NCBI GenBank assembly: GCA_946481275.1
Contig: CAMLMV010000065.1
Coordinates: forward strand, 1-27,171
Direction: 5' to 3'
DNA length: 27,171 nt
Origin: an uncultured Massilia sp.
GTDB lineage: Bacteria > Pseudomonadota > Gammaproteobacteria > Burkholderiales > Burkholderiaceae
The translations under genes were made by a program, and so were the position numbers. The notes beneath the pieces are model-generated. The model was not told where the DNA came from and did no database searches. It saw only the letters and a program-made list of their open reading frames with translations. Below, piece by piece: positions 1 to 7,925 of the stretch (the first letter of the stretch is position 1; every line of letters starts with the position of its first letter).

Positions 1-1895
1 CCGGCGTTCGGCGCGTTGGTGAAGCCGTTGATCGACAGGCCCGGGAAGGCGACCGACGATTCCACGCCCGGGATCTGCTTGGCCACGTCCGACATCTTGC
101 GGATGACGGCATCGGTGCGGTCCAGCGAGGCGGCGTCCGGCAGCTGCGCGAAGCCGATCAGGTAAGCCTTGTCCTGCGCCGGCACGAAGCCCGGCGGCAC
201 GGCCTTGAACATGAAGATGCCGGCGATGGCGAGCAGCACGTACACGCCCAGCGCGGCGCTCTTGCGCTTCAGGACGCCCTTGACGCCGCCTTCGTAGGCA
301 TGCGAGGAACGGCCGAAGAAGCGGTTGAAGCCGGCGAAGAAGCGGCCGAACACGGCGTCCATCATGCGGGTCAGGCGGTCCTTCGGTGCGTGGTGCGATT
401 GCAGCAGCGCGGCCGACAGGGCCGGGGCCAGCGTCAGCGACGAGAACGCGGAGATCACGGTCGAGATGGCGATGGTCAGCGCGAACTGGCGGTAGAACTG
501 GCCGGTCAGGCCCGAGACGAACGCGATCGGGATGAACACGGCGCACAGCACGAGGGCGATCGCGATGATCGGGCCGGAGACTTCCTTCATCGCCTGCACC
601 GTCGCATCATGCGGATTCAGGCCGCTCGCGATATTGCGCTCGACGTTCTCCACCACGACGATCGCGTCGTCCACGACGATACCGATCGCCAGCACGAGGC
701 CGAACAGCGACAGCGTGTTGATCGAGAAGCCGCAGGCGAGCATCACCGCGAACGTGCCGACGACGGACACCGGCACGGCCAGCAGCGGGATCACCGAGGC
801 GCGCCAGGTCTGCAGGAACACGATGACGACGATGGCCACCAGGATCACGGCTTCGATCAGCGTGTGGATCACGGAGTCGATCGACTCACGCACGAATTGG
901 GTCGGGTCGTACACAATGCTGTATTCGACGCCTTCCGGGAAATCTTTCGACAGCTCCTTCATCTTGGCGCGCACGTCGGACGACAGCTGCAGCGCGTTGG
1001 CGTTCGGCGCCTGGAAGATCGGGATCGCGACGGCCGACTGGTTGTCCAGCAGCGCGCGCAGGGCGTACGAGTTCGAGCCCATCTCGAGGCGCGCGACGTC
1101 CTTCAGCAGCGTGGTCGCGCCGTCGGCATTGGTCTTGATGACGATGTTGCCGAACTCCTCGACCGACTGCAGGCGGCCCTGCGTGTTGACGGTCAGCTGG
1201 AAGTCCGCGCCTTTCGACGGGCCCTGGCCCACGACGCCGGCAGCCACCTGCACGTTCTGCTCGCGGATCGCGTTCACGACGTCGCTGGCGGTCAGGTTGC
1301 GCGCGGCGACCTTTTGCGGGTCGAGCCAGACGCGCATCGCGTAGTCGCCCGAACCGAACAGCTGGACTTCGCCCATGCCGTTGATGCGCGCCAGTTCGTC
1401 CTTGACGTTCAGGGTGGCGTAGTTGCGCAGATAAAGGTCGTCATAGCGGCCGTCCGGCGAGCGCAGGTGGACCACCATCGTGATGTTGGGCGAGCTCTTG
1501 ACGGTCGTGACGCCGATCTGGCGCACCTCGTCCGGCAGGCGCGGGAGCGCGCGCTGGACGCGGTTCTGCACGGCCGTCTCGGCCTGCTCGACGTTGGTGC
1601 CGATCTTGAAGGTCACCGTCAGCATCAACGCGCCGTCCGACGTATTTTGCGACGTCATGTACAGCATGTTTTCGACGCCGTTGATTTCCTGCTCCAGCGG
1701 CGTCGCGACGGTTTCCGCGATGACCTTCGGATTGGCGCCCGGGTACTGGGCGCGCACCACCACGGAGGGCGGCACGACGTCCGGGTACTCGGAGATCGGC
1801 AACTCGAAGATCGAGATGAGGCCGGCCACGAAGACCAGCACCGACAGCACGGCCGCGAAGATCGGCTTGTCGACGAAAAAGCGTGAGATGTTCAT
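1..1895 (-). CDS. RND multidrug efflux permease (AcrB/MexB, HAE-1 family), 3' end beyond window
   Basis: This is the inner-membrane proton/drug antiporter of a tripartite efflux pump. The first 631 codons are present and the C-terminus lies left of base 1. The product starts MNISRFFVDKPIFA, the usual RND N-terminus with the first membrane helix at about residues 10-28. The first periplasmic porter region follows. TM4 carries GIVVDDAIVVVENVERN with the paired aspartates at about 409-410, equivalent to the proton-relay Asp407/Asp408 of AcrB. The start ATG is at 1893-1895, with GAGGG about ten bases upstream. It lies 27 bases after the adaptor gene and must be in the same operon; an outer-membrane factor may follow outside the window. 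The substrate cannot be told from sequence. Confidence 0.95.
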   Translation of the reverse strand, partial: MNISRFFVDKPIFAAVLSVLVFVAGLISIFELPISEYPDVVPPSVVVRAQYPGANPKVIAETVATPLEQEINGVENMLYMTSQNTSDGALMLTVTFKIGTNVEQAETAVQNRVQRALPRLPDEVRQIGVTTVKSSPNITMVVHLRSPDGRYDDLYLRNYATLNVKDELARINGMGEVQLFGSGDYAMRVWLDPQKVAARNLTASDVVNAIREQNVQVAAGVVGQGPSKGADFQLTVNTQGRLQSVEEFGNIVIKTNADGATTLLKDVARLEMGSNSYALRALLDNQSAVAIPIFQAPNANALQLSSDVRAKMKELSKDFPEGVEYSIVYDPTQFVRESIDSVIHTLIEAVILVAIVVIVFLQTWRASVIPLLAVPVSVVGTFAVMLACGFSINTLSLFGLVLAIGIVVDDAIVVVENVERNIASGLNPHDATVQAMKEVSGPIIAIALVLCAVFIPIAFVSGLTGQFYRQFALTIAISTVISAFSSLTLAPALSAALLQSHHAPKDRLTRMMDAVFGRFFAGFNRFFGRSSHAYEGGVKGVLKRKSAALGVYVLLAIAGIFMFKAVPPGFVPAQDKAYLIGFAQLPDAASLDRTDAVIRKMSDVAKQIPGVESSVAFPGLSINGFTNAPNA

Positions 1896-1922
1896 TTGTT
1901 CTTGTCCCTCGGTCTTATGGGA

Positions 1923-3122
1923 TTACTTCGTGTCCGCCATGGCGATCTTGGTGTCCTTGGCCGGCGCCAGCGACGCGACCATCGGCACGACCTGCGCCGT
2001 GATGGGTGCACCCGGGCGCACGCGCTGCAGGCCGTTGACGACGATCTTCTCGCCCGGCTTCAGGCCGGCGCGCACCACGCGCAGGCCGTCGACGACGGGG
2101 CCGAGCTTCACTTCGCGGTACTCGGCCTTGCCGTCCGCGCCAACGACGAACACGAACTTGTGGCTCTGGTCCGTACCGACGGCGCGGTCCGTGATCAAGA
2201 GCGCGGGCTTCGCTTCGCCGCCGCCGATCTGCACGCGGGCGAACAGGCCGGGCGCCATGCTGCGGTCCTTGTTCTCGAAGGTGGCGCGCATGCGCACGGA
2301 ACCGGTCTGCGAGTCGAGCTGGTTGTCGACGAATTCCAGCTTGCCCTCGTGCGGGTAGCCTTCTTCGTTGACGAGGCCCACCTTGACCGGCACCGACTTG
2401 CCGTCATGTGCCTCCTTGGCGACGCGCAGGTAGGTCTCTTCGTCGCCGTCGAAGCTGGCGTAGATGCGGTCCAGCGACACGACGGACGTCAGCACGGCCG
2501 ATGCGTCGACCAGGTTGCCGAGGGTGATCTCGGCCTTCGACACGCGGCCGTTGATCGGCGAGATCACGCGGGTGTACGACAGGTTCAGACGGGCAGCTTC
2601 GGCCTGCGCTTCGGCGGCGCGGGCGGCGGCGTCGAGTTCCTTCTGGCTCGACAGGCTCGCATCGTATTCGCGCTGCGCGATGGCCTTGTCGCCCAGCAGG
2701 CGCTCGGCGCGGGCCAGTTCCGTGCGGGCCAGGTCGGCCTTGGCGCGGGCCGATTTGGCGGCCGCGACGGCACGCTCGGCTTCGGCCTGGTACGGACGCG
2801 GATCGATCACGAACAGCACGTCGCCCTTCTTGACTTCGGCGCCCGGCTTGAAGTTGACGGCGGTGATGTAGCCGGACACGCGCGGACGGATCTCGACGCG
2901 CTCGATGGCTTCGAGACGGCCCGAGAATTCCTGCGTTTCGGCGATCGGCTTTTCGAGCACGGCGGCCGCCGACACGGGCGGACCTGCCTGCGCCTGGGTT
3001 TGCGCCTCGGCGGCCTTGCCGGTCGCATCCGAGCATCCGGCGATCAGGGCCGCGACGCCGGCTGCGCCCAGCGCCAGCACGACGGGTCGCACGGCCATCT
3101 GGAATTGTTGAATCGTTTTCAT
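1923..3122 (-). CDS. RND efflux periplasmic adaptor lipoprotein (AcrA/MexA family)
   Basis: This 399-residue membrane-fusion protein links the RND permease to an outer-membrane channel. It has a lipoprotein signal peptide with lipobox LIAGC (Cys30). A split lipoyl/barrel-sandwich domain follows, with a helical hairpin of about residues 105-170 rich in Ala, Glu and Arg (KSARAKADLARTELARAERL). The beta-barrel and membrane-proximal domains come after it (ISPINGRVSKAEITLG, then RMRATFENKDRSMAPGLFARV). The length is normal for the family. The start at 3122 has GGAGGG six bases upstream. It is the first gene of the operon with the permease. No TetR repressor is adjacent; the nearest regulator is the LysR gene at 4504, two genes away. 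Confidence 0.95.
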   Translation of the reverse strand: MKTIQQFQMAVRPVVLALGAAGVAALIAGCSDATGKAAEAQTQAQAGPPVSAAAVLEKPIAETQEFSGRLEAIERVEIRPRVSGYITAVNFKPGAEVKKGDVLFVIDPRPYQAEAERAVAAAKSARAKADLARTELARAERLLGDKAIAQREYDASLSSQKELDAAARAAEAQAEAARLNLSYTRVISPINGRVSKAEITLGNLVDASAVLTSVVSLDRIYASFDGDEETYLRVAKEAHDGKSVPVKVGLVNEEGYPHEGKLEFVDNQLDSQTGSVRMRATFENKDRSMAPGLFARVQIGGGEAKPALLITDRAVGTDQSHKFVFVVGADGKAEYREVKLGPVVDGLRVVRAGLKPGEKIVVNGLQRVRPGAPITAQVVPMVASLAPAKDTKIAMADTK

Positions 3123-3207
3123 GGTTAGCCCTCCGGTTATTAACTAGCTTTTAATGATTGGACGAAAACGGTCCTTTCCAGGCTTTTGCAGGAAAAGACA
3201 GGTCTCC

Positions 3208-3224
3208 CGTGCCTCGAAGGCACG
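3208..3224 (-). terminator. Short perfect hairpin between the hydrolase gene and the RND operon
   Basis: CGTGCCT and AGGCACG form a 7-bp stem with a 3-base loop (a TTCG-type turn on the minus strand). It lies about 40 bases past the hydrolase stop codon and about 85 bases before the adaptor start. It could terminate the hydrolase transcript, but only a weak CTTTT tract follows, 10-15 bases later. It could equally be an operator for the RND operon. Confidence 0.3.
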
Positions 3225-3261
3225 TATTTATGGTTGGTGGTGAATCCTGAGAACTACGAGG

Positions 3262-4122
3262 TCAACAGCTGGCCGGTTCGTCTTCCTCGTCGAGTCCGGC
3301 AATGAAGTTGGCGATCTCGCTCAACGCGTGGCTCCGACAGGCACACGTGTCGCGCGCATTCGGTTCCTGCAGGGCTTGCGCCGCATGCAGGCGTCTGACC
3401 GTCGTCGGCACGCCCGACTGGATCAGTTTGCCGCCGTAGGCTTCCGCTTCGTCGCGCAGCGGGTCGTCCTCGATCGACAGGATCAAGGCCGGCGGCAGGT
3501 TCTTCAAACGGCTCGACTGCAGCGGCGATGCATACGGATGGCTGCGGTCGGCCGCGTGCGGCAGATAGCCCCGGTAGGCGGCGGCGCATTCGTCGAACAC
3601 CTTCGCCTTGTCGGGACAGGTCGGCATCTCGCGCATCGAGCAGGTCGACAGGCCCGGATCCAGCATCGGCATCAAGAGGATCTGGCCGGCCAGCCGCGGC
3701 GCACCCCGGTCGCGCGCCATCAGGGTACACACGGCGGCGAGGTTCGCGCCCGCCTCGATGCCCGCGACCAGCATGCGCTTGCCGGTCCAGCCGAGCTTCG
3801 TCTTGTTCTTCTTTGCCCACAGCAGCACGGCATGCGCATCTTCCGCGGCAGCCGGGAACGGCTTCACCGTCGCCAGCGTATAGGTCGACGACAGCACGAC
3901 CGGATAACCGCTCGCCTCGGACAGGTGGCGCAGGAACGGATCGGCATCTTCCAGGTCGCCGTCGACGAAGCCGCCGCCATGGAAGAACACGATCAGCACG
4001 TCGCGCTTGCCGTCGACGGCGGCCTTGTACAGGCGGGCCGCCAGCGGGCCTTCCGCGCCCACGACCTGCAGGTCACGGACCGCCAGCGTATGGCCGTCGT
4101 CCGGCTTGCGCGCTGCGCTCAT
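3262..4122 (-). CDS. Alpha/beta-hydrolase-fold (HSL/Abhydrolase_3) protein lacking the nucleophile serine
   Basis: The 286-residue protein has the layout of the hormone-sensitive-lipase esterase family. The oxyanion-hole motif HGGGF is at about residues 48-52. A family-like acid motif DDPLRDEAEAYGGKL is near 219-233, and a late His is near 246. The nucleophile elbow, normally GDSAGGN, reads GIEAGAN (121-127), so Glu123 takes the place of the catalytic Ser. The usual 'HGF' around the catalytic His is also altered to HAAQ. Unless a frame or base error is involved, ordinary serine-esterase activity is unlikely. Start 4122 was preferred to 4188 because GAGGTG precedes it and it overlaps the upstream stop as ATGA. 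It is the second gene of a two-gene unit. Confidence 0.85.
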   Translation of the reverse strand: MSAARKPDDGHTLAVRDLQVVGAEGPLAARLYKAAVDGKRDVLIVFFHGGGFVDGDLEDADPFLRHLSEASGYPVVLSSTYTLATVKPFPAAAEDAHAVLLWAKKNKTKLGWTGKRMLVAGIEAGANLAAVCTLMARDRGAPRLAGQILLMPMLDPGLSTCSMREMPTCPDKAKVFDECAAAYRGYLPHAADRSHPYASPLQSSRLKNLPPALILSIEDDPLRDEAEAYGGKLIQSGVPTTVRRLHAAQALQEPNARDTCACRSHALSEIANFIAGLDEEDEPASC

Positions 4123-4346
4123 CGATTCACCTCGCTTTTGACCTCGTTTGCCGCCACGAGGACAGAAGGGATCGCGGTCGCATCGCATTGTTCGCCCGTG
4201 GCGACGACATGGAACAGCGCATCGTATCCGCGTGCCTCGGCACCGGCCGCATGCGCGTACTCGTCGGTGAGTACCGTGCCTGCCATGGCCACTACGCCGA
4301 GTATCAGCCCGAACACTGCCGCGATTCCATCGCGATGCGCTTTCAT
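4119..4346 (-). CDS. Small exported hypothetical protein
   Basis: This 75-residue protein is not recognised. It begins with a charged stretch (MKAHRDG), a hydrophobic core (IAAVFGLILGVVAMAGTVLT) and a possible signal-peptidase site near AHA-AGA, so it is probably secreted or membrane-anchored. The mature part has one Cys and no recognisable motif. The start has an excellent ribosome site (AAGGAG, 7 bases upstream). The stop overlaps the hydrolase start (ATGA), which implies translational coupling. It is transcribed divergently from the LysR gene, a typical arrangement for an LTTR target. Confidence 0.7.
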   Translation of the reverse strand: MKAHRDGIAAVFGLILGVVAMAGTVLTDEYAHAAGAEARGYDALFHVVATGEQCDATAIPSVLVAANEVKSEVNR

Positions 4347-4503
4347 GATCCTCTCCTTGGGTGTGTCAAATATCGAAACTATCAGCTACCGTACCGACAC
4401 TATAAACTTCGACTAGAATCTAATAAATAGCTCAATTGCGAATCCATTGTTCAGATTTTTGAACAATCACGCATTCTCACCGTTTATATGATGCCGATCT
4501 AGT
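4347..4503. promoter_or_regulatory. Divergent control region between the small exported protein and the LysR regulator
   Basis: This 157-base AT-richer stretch must hold both promoters. Towards the minus-strand gene, TATAGT (plus-strand bases 4399-4404) is a good -10 with a weak -35. Towards the LysR gene, TTGAAC at 4459-4464 and TTTATA at 4483-4488 are 18 bases apart. That would leave only a very short leader before the ATG at 4504, which has no clear Shine-Dalgarno. Confidence 0.45.
4446..4467. promoter_or_regulatory. LTTR-type operator palindrome
   Basis: ATTGTTCA and TGAACAAT form a perfect 8-bp inverted repeat separated by 6 bases. It contains the T-N11-A core (T4451 to A4463) typical of LysR-family sites. 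It overlaps the likely -35 of the LysR gene and sits upstream of the divergent gene's promoter, consistent with autorepression plus control of the neighbour. The site was found by inspection only. Confidence 0.6.
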
Positions 4504-5454
4504 ATGAACAAGTTACAAGCGATGGAAGTTTTCGTGCAGGTCGTGGACGCCGGCAGCTTCACGCGGGCGGCCGAGATGATGAACCTGCCCAAGGCGACGG
4601 TGTCGACGCTCGTGCAGGCGCTCGAGGCGGCACTGTCGGCCAAGCTGCTGCACCGGACGACGCGCCAGGTGACGGTGACGACGGACGGTGCCGCCTATTA
4701 CGAACGGTGCCTGCGCATCCTGTCCGACGTGCGCGACGCCGAAGAGTCCCTGTCGCGCACGCGCCTGTCGCCCAGCGGCCGGCTGCGCGTCGATTCTCCG
4801 ACGGGACTCTCCAGCGAGATTCTCGTGCCCGCCCTGCCCGACTTCTTCGAGCGCTATCCCGACATCATGCTGGAACTGGGCAGTTCCGACCGCCCCGTGG
4901 ACCTGGTCGAGGAAGGCGTCGACTGCGCCGTGCGCGGCGGCGTCCTGGGCGACACGAGCCTGATCGCGCGGCGCGTGGGCGTCGTCAACTTCCTGACGGC
5001 GGCGTCGCCCGCGTACATCGCGCGCCACGGCATGCCGCAGCACCCGCGCGACCTCGACCGCCACCGCTGCGTGAATTATTTCTCGGCCAAGACGGGCAAG
5101 ATCTACGACTGGGACTTCAACCGCGGCGACGAACGCATCGAGGTGCCGATGCGCGGCGTGATCGCGCTGAACGATTCGAATGCCTACGTGGAAGCGGGAT
5201 TGGCGGGCCTCGGCATCATCCAGATGACGGACTACCTGATCGACAAGCACGTGGCGACCGGGCGCATGGTGCAGGTGCTGGCGGACTGGCGCAGCGATCC
5301 GCTGCCGATCCACGTCGTGTATCCGCAGAACCGCCACCTGTCCGCGAAGGTGCGCGTGTTCGTCGAATGGGTGGCCGAACTGTTCGCCGCGAACCCGTAC
5401 ATGCACATGGGCGCCGTGCCCAGGGCGCCTGTGCCCACCCCGGTTGCGGCGTAA
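4504..5454 (+). CDS. LysR-family transcriptional regulator
   Basis: This 316-residue regulator has an N-terminal winged helix-turn-helix (about residues 1-60: MNKLQAMEVFVQVVDAGSF, with recognition helix near LPKATVSTLVQALE). A LysR substrate-binding domain follows (about 90-295: SGRLRVDSPTGLSSEILVPALPDFF, then YPDIMLELGSSDRPVDLVEEGVDCAVRGG). It belongs to the large group resembling AaeR/CrgA/PgrR. The inducer is unknown. It is divergent from the small-protein/hydrolase unit, which is its most likely target. The RND operon lies beyond that unit and could also be controlled. Confidence 0.95.
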   Translation: MNKLQAMEVFVQVVDAGSFTRAAEMMNLPKATVSTLVQALEAALSAKLLHRTTRQVTVTTDGAAYYERCLRILSDVRDAEESLSRTRLSPSGRLRVDSPTGLSSEILVPALPDFFERYPDIMLELGSSDRPVDLVEEGVDCAVRGGVLGDTSLIARRVGVVNFLTAASPAYIARHGMPQHPRDLDRHRCVNYFSAKTGKIYDWDFNRGDERIEVPMRGVIALNDSNAYVEAGLAGLGIIQMTDYLIDKHVATGRMVQVLADWRSDPLPIHVVYPQNRHLSAKVRVFVEWVAELFAANPYMHMGAVPRAPVPTPVAA

Positions 5455-5498
5455 GCACGGGTGTAGAATCGAAAAGAAAAGAACGACAGGAGACTACG

Positions 5499-5930
5499 AT
5501 GCCCCGGACCATCGACGTGCTGCTCGACCAGTACAGCGACAGCCACCGCAATCCGACCAACGAACTGATCCATATTGTGTGCGTGCCCGTGATCGTGTTC
5601 ACCTTGCTGGGCATCCTGTGGAGCATCCACCCGGCGGTGACCGTCGTGGCAGTGCTCGCGGCGCTCGTGTATTACTTCCGGCTGTCGCCGCCGTTCGCGT
5701 TCGGCATGCTCCTGATGAGCGCCGTGATGTTGGGCCTGCTGGCGCTGATGCCGCCGTTCACCGTGCTGCCGCTGTCGATCGCGATCTTCGTCGTCGCGTG
5801 GATCGGCCAATTCATCGGGCACAAGATCGAAGGCAAGAAACCGTCGTTCTTCGACGACGTGCGCTTTCTGCTGATCGGTCCGCTGTTCGTGCTTGGTTTT
5901 TTGTATCGTCGCCTCCATGTCGCTTATTAA
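5499..5930 (+). CDS. Mpo1-like (DUF962/YGL010w family) membrane protein
   Basis: This 143-residue integral membrane protein has about four hydrophobic segments. It carries the conserved residues of the Mpo1 family: an N-terminal H-x-N-P...N-E-x-x-H block (His16, Asn18, Pro19, Asn21, His25) and WIGQFIGHKIEGKKPSFF with His108. The yeast member is an Fe-dependent dioxygenase that alpha-oxidises 2-hydroxy fatty acids. Bacterial members are mostly uncharacterised, so the activity is inferred. CAGGAG (5487-5492) precedes the ATG by six bases. It may be cotranscribed with the lipoprotein gene 17 bases downstream. Confidence 0.85.
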   Translation: MPRTIDVLLDQYSDSHRNPTNELIHIVCVPVIVFTLLGILWSIHPAVTVVAVLAALVYYFRLSPPFAFGMLLMSAVMLGLLALMPPFTVLPLSIAIFVVAWIGQFIGHKIEGKKPSFFDDVRFLLIGPLFVLGFLYRRLHVAY

Positions 5931-5947
5931 TTGCTTTGGAGTGAATA

Positions 5948-6403
5948 ATGAAACGCATCGCCATCCTCGCCCTCGTCCCGCTGACCGCCCTGCTCGCCGC
6001 GTGCGCGGGCCCGTCGAACTCGGGCAGCGTCTACAGCAGCTACCAGACGATGAATGAACAATCGGTGCGCATGGGCACCGTGGAATCCGTCCGCAACGTG
6101 ACGATCGCGAATCCCGAATCCGGCGTCGGCACGATGGCCGGTGCCGCGCTGGGCGGCCTGGGCGGTTCGCAGGTCGGCGGGGGCAACGGCTCGGCGGCCG
6201 TCGGCATCCTCGGTGCCGTCGCGGGCGGCATCATCGGCAACCGTGTCGAGAACCAGGTCAACAACCGCCCCGGTTTCGAAATCACCGTCAAGCTCGACAA
6301 CGGCGAACTGCGTTCCATCACGCAGGCGGCCGACGAGATGTTCAGGCCGGGCGAGCGCGTGCGGCTGCTCAGCAATGGCTACACGACGCGCGTGACGCAC
6401 TGA
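5948..6403 (+). CDS. SlyB/PcP-type glycine-zipper outer-membrane lipoprotein
   Basis: This 151-residue lipoprotein has a signal peptide ending in LLAAC (Cys19). A glycine-zipper hairpin spans about residues 60-105 (GTMAGAALGGLGGSQVGGG, then GILGAVAGGIIGNRVENQ). A C-terminal domain of about residues 108-151 reads FEITVKLDNGELRSITQAADE and GERVRLLSNGYTTRV. This is the architecture of SlyB, which stabilises the outer membrane under stress in enterobacteria. The start has TTTGGAG eight bases upstream. No terminator is visible after the stop. Confidence 0.85.
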   Translation: MKRIAILALVPLTALLAACAGPSNSGSVYSSYQTMNEQSVRMGTVESVRNVTIANPESGVGTMAGAALGGLGGSQVGGGNGSAAVGILGAVAGGIIGNRVENQVNNRPGFEITVKLDNGELRSITQAADEMFRPGERVRLLSNGYTTRVTH

Positions 6404-6432
6404 CATCGGCTACCGGCCACGACAGTTGAGGG

Positions 6433-6453
6433 ATCGCGATATACTTTCGCGAT
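6433..6453. promoter_or_regulatory. Dyad covering the -10 box and start codon of the DMT transporter gene
   Basis: ATCGCGA (6433-6439) and TCGCGAT (6447-6453) are perfect inverted 7-mers separated by seven bases that belong to the -10-like TATACT (6440-6445). The ATG begins at 6452, six bases after the -10. The mRNA could therefore be leaderless, and a repressor on the dyad would block it. No good -35 and no Shine-Dalgarno are visible. Confidence 0.5.
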
Positions 6454-7393
6454 GCCCTCCTACGTCCTCTTCACCATTGCGTCCCTGATCTGGGGATCGA
6501 CTTTCTTCGCGATCACGCTCGAACTGGGTGAAGTTCCGCCCGCGGTGTCGGTCGTCTACCGGTTCGCGCTCGCGTCGCTGACGCTGTTCGCGGTCTGCCT
6601 GCTGCGCGGCGACAAGCTGCGACTGCCCTGGCGCGTCCAGCGCTGGACCCTGCTGCAAGGCTTTTTTACTTTCTGCGTGTCGTACGTCTGCACGTACAAC
6701 GCCGAACAATATGTCGTGTCGGCGCTCGTCGCCGTGCTGTTCGCGCTGATGGTGTTCTGGACGCCCATCTGCGCGCGCATCGCGTTCGGCACCCCGATCC
6801 CGCGCCGCACGTGGGGCGCCGGCGCGGCCGCGATCGCCGGCGTCACGCTGCTGTTCTGGCATGCGATCGGCAATGCGCTGAGCGACCTGGGCCAGGGCGG
6901 CCAGGGACACTTTATTCTCGGCCTCGCGCTGGGCATTGTGGCGTCGATCGCCAGCTCGGCCGGTAGCATTGTCGTGGGCAAGGTGCGCGAGGAATCGAAC
7001 AACCTGGTACTCACGACGGGCTGGTCGATGTTCTGGGGCACGTGCATGGTCGCCGCGTGGTGCCTCGCGACGGGCCAGGCATTCATCATCCCGCGCACGG
7101 CCAGCTACGTGCTGGGCCTGCTGCACCTGTCCATCTTCGGCTCGGTCGTCGCCTTCATCTGCTACTTCACGCTGATCAACCGCATCGGCTCGAACAAGGC
7201 CGTGTACATCGGCGTGATCACGCCCGTGATCTCCGTGCTGCTGTCGATCAAGCTCGAACACTACCGCCCCGGCCTCACCGAATGGCTGGGCATGGCCGTC
7301 TGCCTGGGCAGCGTCGCCTGGGCCCTGCGCGCCCCAGCGGCCAGGCCGACCGCTTCCGTCAACCTCAACGATTGCATCGAAACGACTCCATGA
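6452..7393 (+). CDS. DMT superfamily (EamA) transporter
   Basis: This 313-residue protein has ten predicted membrane helices arranged as two EamA repeats (about residues 1-135 and 150-295). It has the typical first-helix motif LIWGSTFFAI and the second-repeat motif PVISVLLSIKLE. EamA proteins export amino acids, metabolites or drugs. The substrate here is unknown, but the next gene encodes an SSAT-like acetyltransferase coupled by an ATGA overlap, so a related amine or amino acid is a reasonable guess. There is no Shine-Dalgarno in front of the ATG. The predicted -10 lies only six bases upstream. Confidence 0.92.
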   Translation: MPSYVLFTIASLIWGSTFFAITLELGEVPPAVSVVYRFALASLTLFAVCLLRGDKLRLPWRVQRWTLLQGFFTFCVSYVCTYNAEQYVVSALVAVLFALMVFWTPICARIAFGTPIPRRTWGAGAAAIAGVTLLFWHAIGNALSDLGQGGQGHFILGLALGIVASIASSAGSIVVGKVREESNNLVLTTGWSMFWGTCMVAAWCLATGQAFIIPRTASYVLGLLHLSIFGSVVAFICYFTLINRIGSNKAVYIGVITPVISVLLSIKLEHYRPGLTEWLGMAVCLGSVAWALRAPAARPTASVNLNDCIETTP

Positions 7394-7881
7394 CTCTTGA
7401 TACCACCTTCGCGATCCGCCCCGCCACCCCGGCCGACGTCACCCACATCCAGTCGATGATCGTCGAGCTGGCCGTGTTCGAAAAGCTCGAGCACCTCGTC
7501 GTGGCGACGGAAGAGAAATTGCACGAAGGCCTGTTCGGCCCGCACCCGGCCTGCGAAGCCATCGTCGGCGAAGCGGATGGCGAAGTCGTCACGTTCGCCC
7601 TGTTCTTCCACAATTTCTCGACGTTCCTCACCAAGCGTGGGCTGTATCTGGAAGATCTGTACGTGCGGCAATCGCATCGCGGCAAAGGTTTTGGCAGCCG
7701 CATGCTGAAGCACCTGGCGCGCCTGGCCGTCGAGCGCGGCTGCGGCCGCTTCGAATGGTCGGTGCTGGACTGGAACACGCCGGCAATCAATTTCTACCAG
7801 TCGATGGGCGCGGAGGTCATGCCCGACTGGCGCATCTGCCGCGTCACGGGCGCGCCGCTGGAAGCGCTGGCCCAAGGCTGA
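7390..7881 (+). CDS. GNAT N-acetyltransferase, SSAT/thialysine-acetyltransferase-like
   Basis: This 163-residue single-domain GNAT protein has the acetyl-CoA pyrophosphate loop HRGKGFGSRML at residues 97-107. The blocks ELAVFEKLEHLV, EDLYVRQSHRGKG and FEWSVLDWNTPAINFYQSMGA closely resemble the spermidine/spermine and thialysine acetyltransferases (SAT1/SAT2 pattern EDLYV...RGKG/RGQG...VLDWN...Y...GA). Tyr136 sits where the catalytic Tyr of that family is found. Acetylation of a polyamine or lysine analogue is inferred from family resemblance. It overlaps the transporter gene by four bases. Confidence 0.88.
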   Translation: MTLDTTFAIRPATPADVTHIQSMIVELAVFEKLEHLVVATEEKLHEGLFGPHPACEAIVGEADGEVVTFALFFHNFSTFLTKRGLYLEDLYVRQSHRGKGFGSRMLKHLARLAVERGCGRFEWSVLDWNTPAINFYQSMGAEVMPDWRICRVTGAPLEALAQG

Positions 7882-7890
7882 TTCAGGCAA

Positions 7891-7925
7891 GAAAAAACCC
7901 GCGGGCTGCATCGCAGCGCCGCGGG
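7891..7925 (-). terminator. Rho-independent terminator (minus strand)
   Basis: CCCGCGG and CCGCGGG (7898-7904, 7919-7925) pair with an inner CTGC/GCAG extension. On the minus strand the stem is followed directly by TTTTTT (7892-7897). It would end either a small RNA from 8030-7891 or read-through from the hut operon 3' end at 8282. It may also act as a stabilising 3' hairpin for the acetyltransferase mRNA ending at 7881. Confidence 0.8.

Noticed and set aside
300..1886. Long plus-strand frame of 528 codons
   Set aside because: It is antisense to the RND permease, has a composition dominated by Arg/Asp/His typical of a GC-rich shadow frame, and shows no domain.
3123..3261. TetR-type operator or strong promoter before the RND operon
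   Set aside because: Apart from the 17-base hairpin, only weak inverted repeats and no convincing -35/-10 pair were found.
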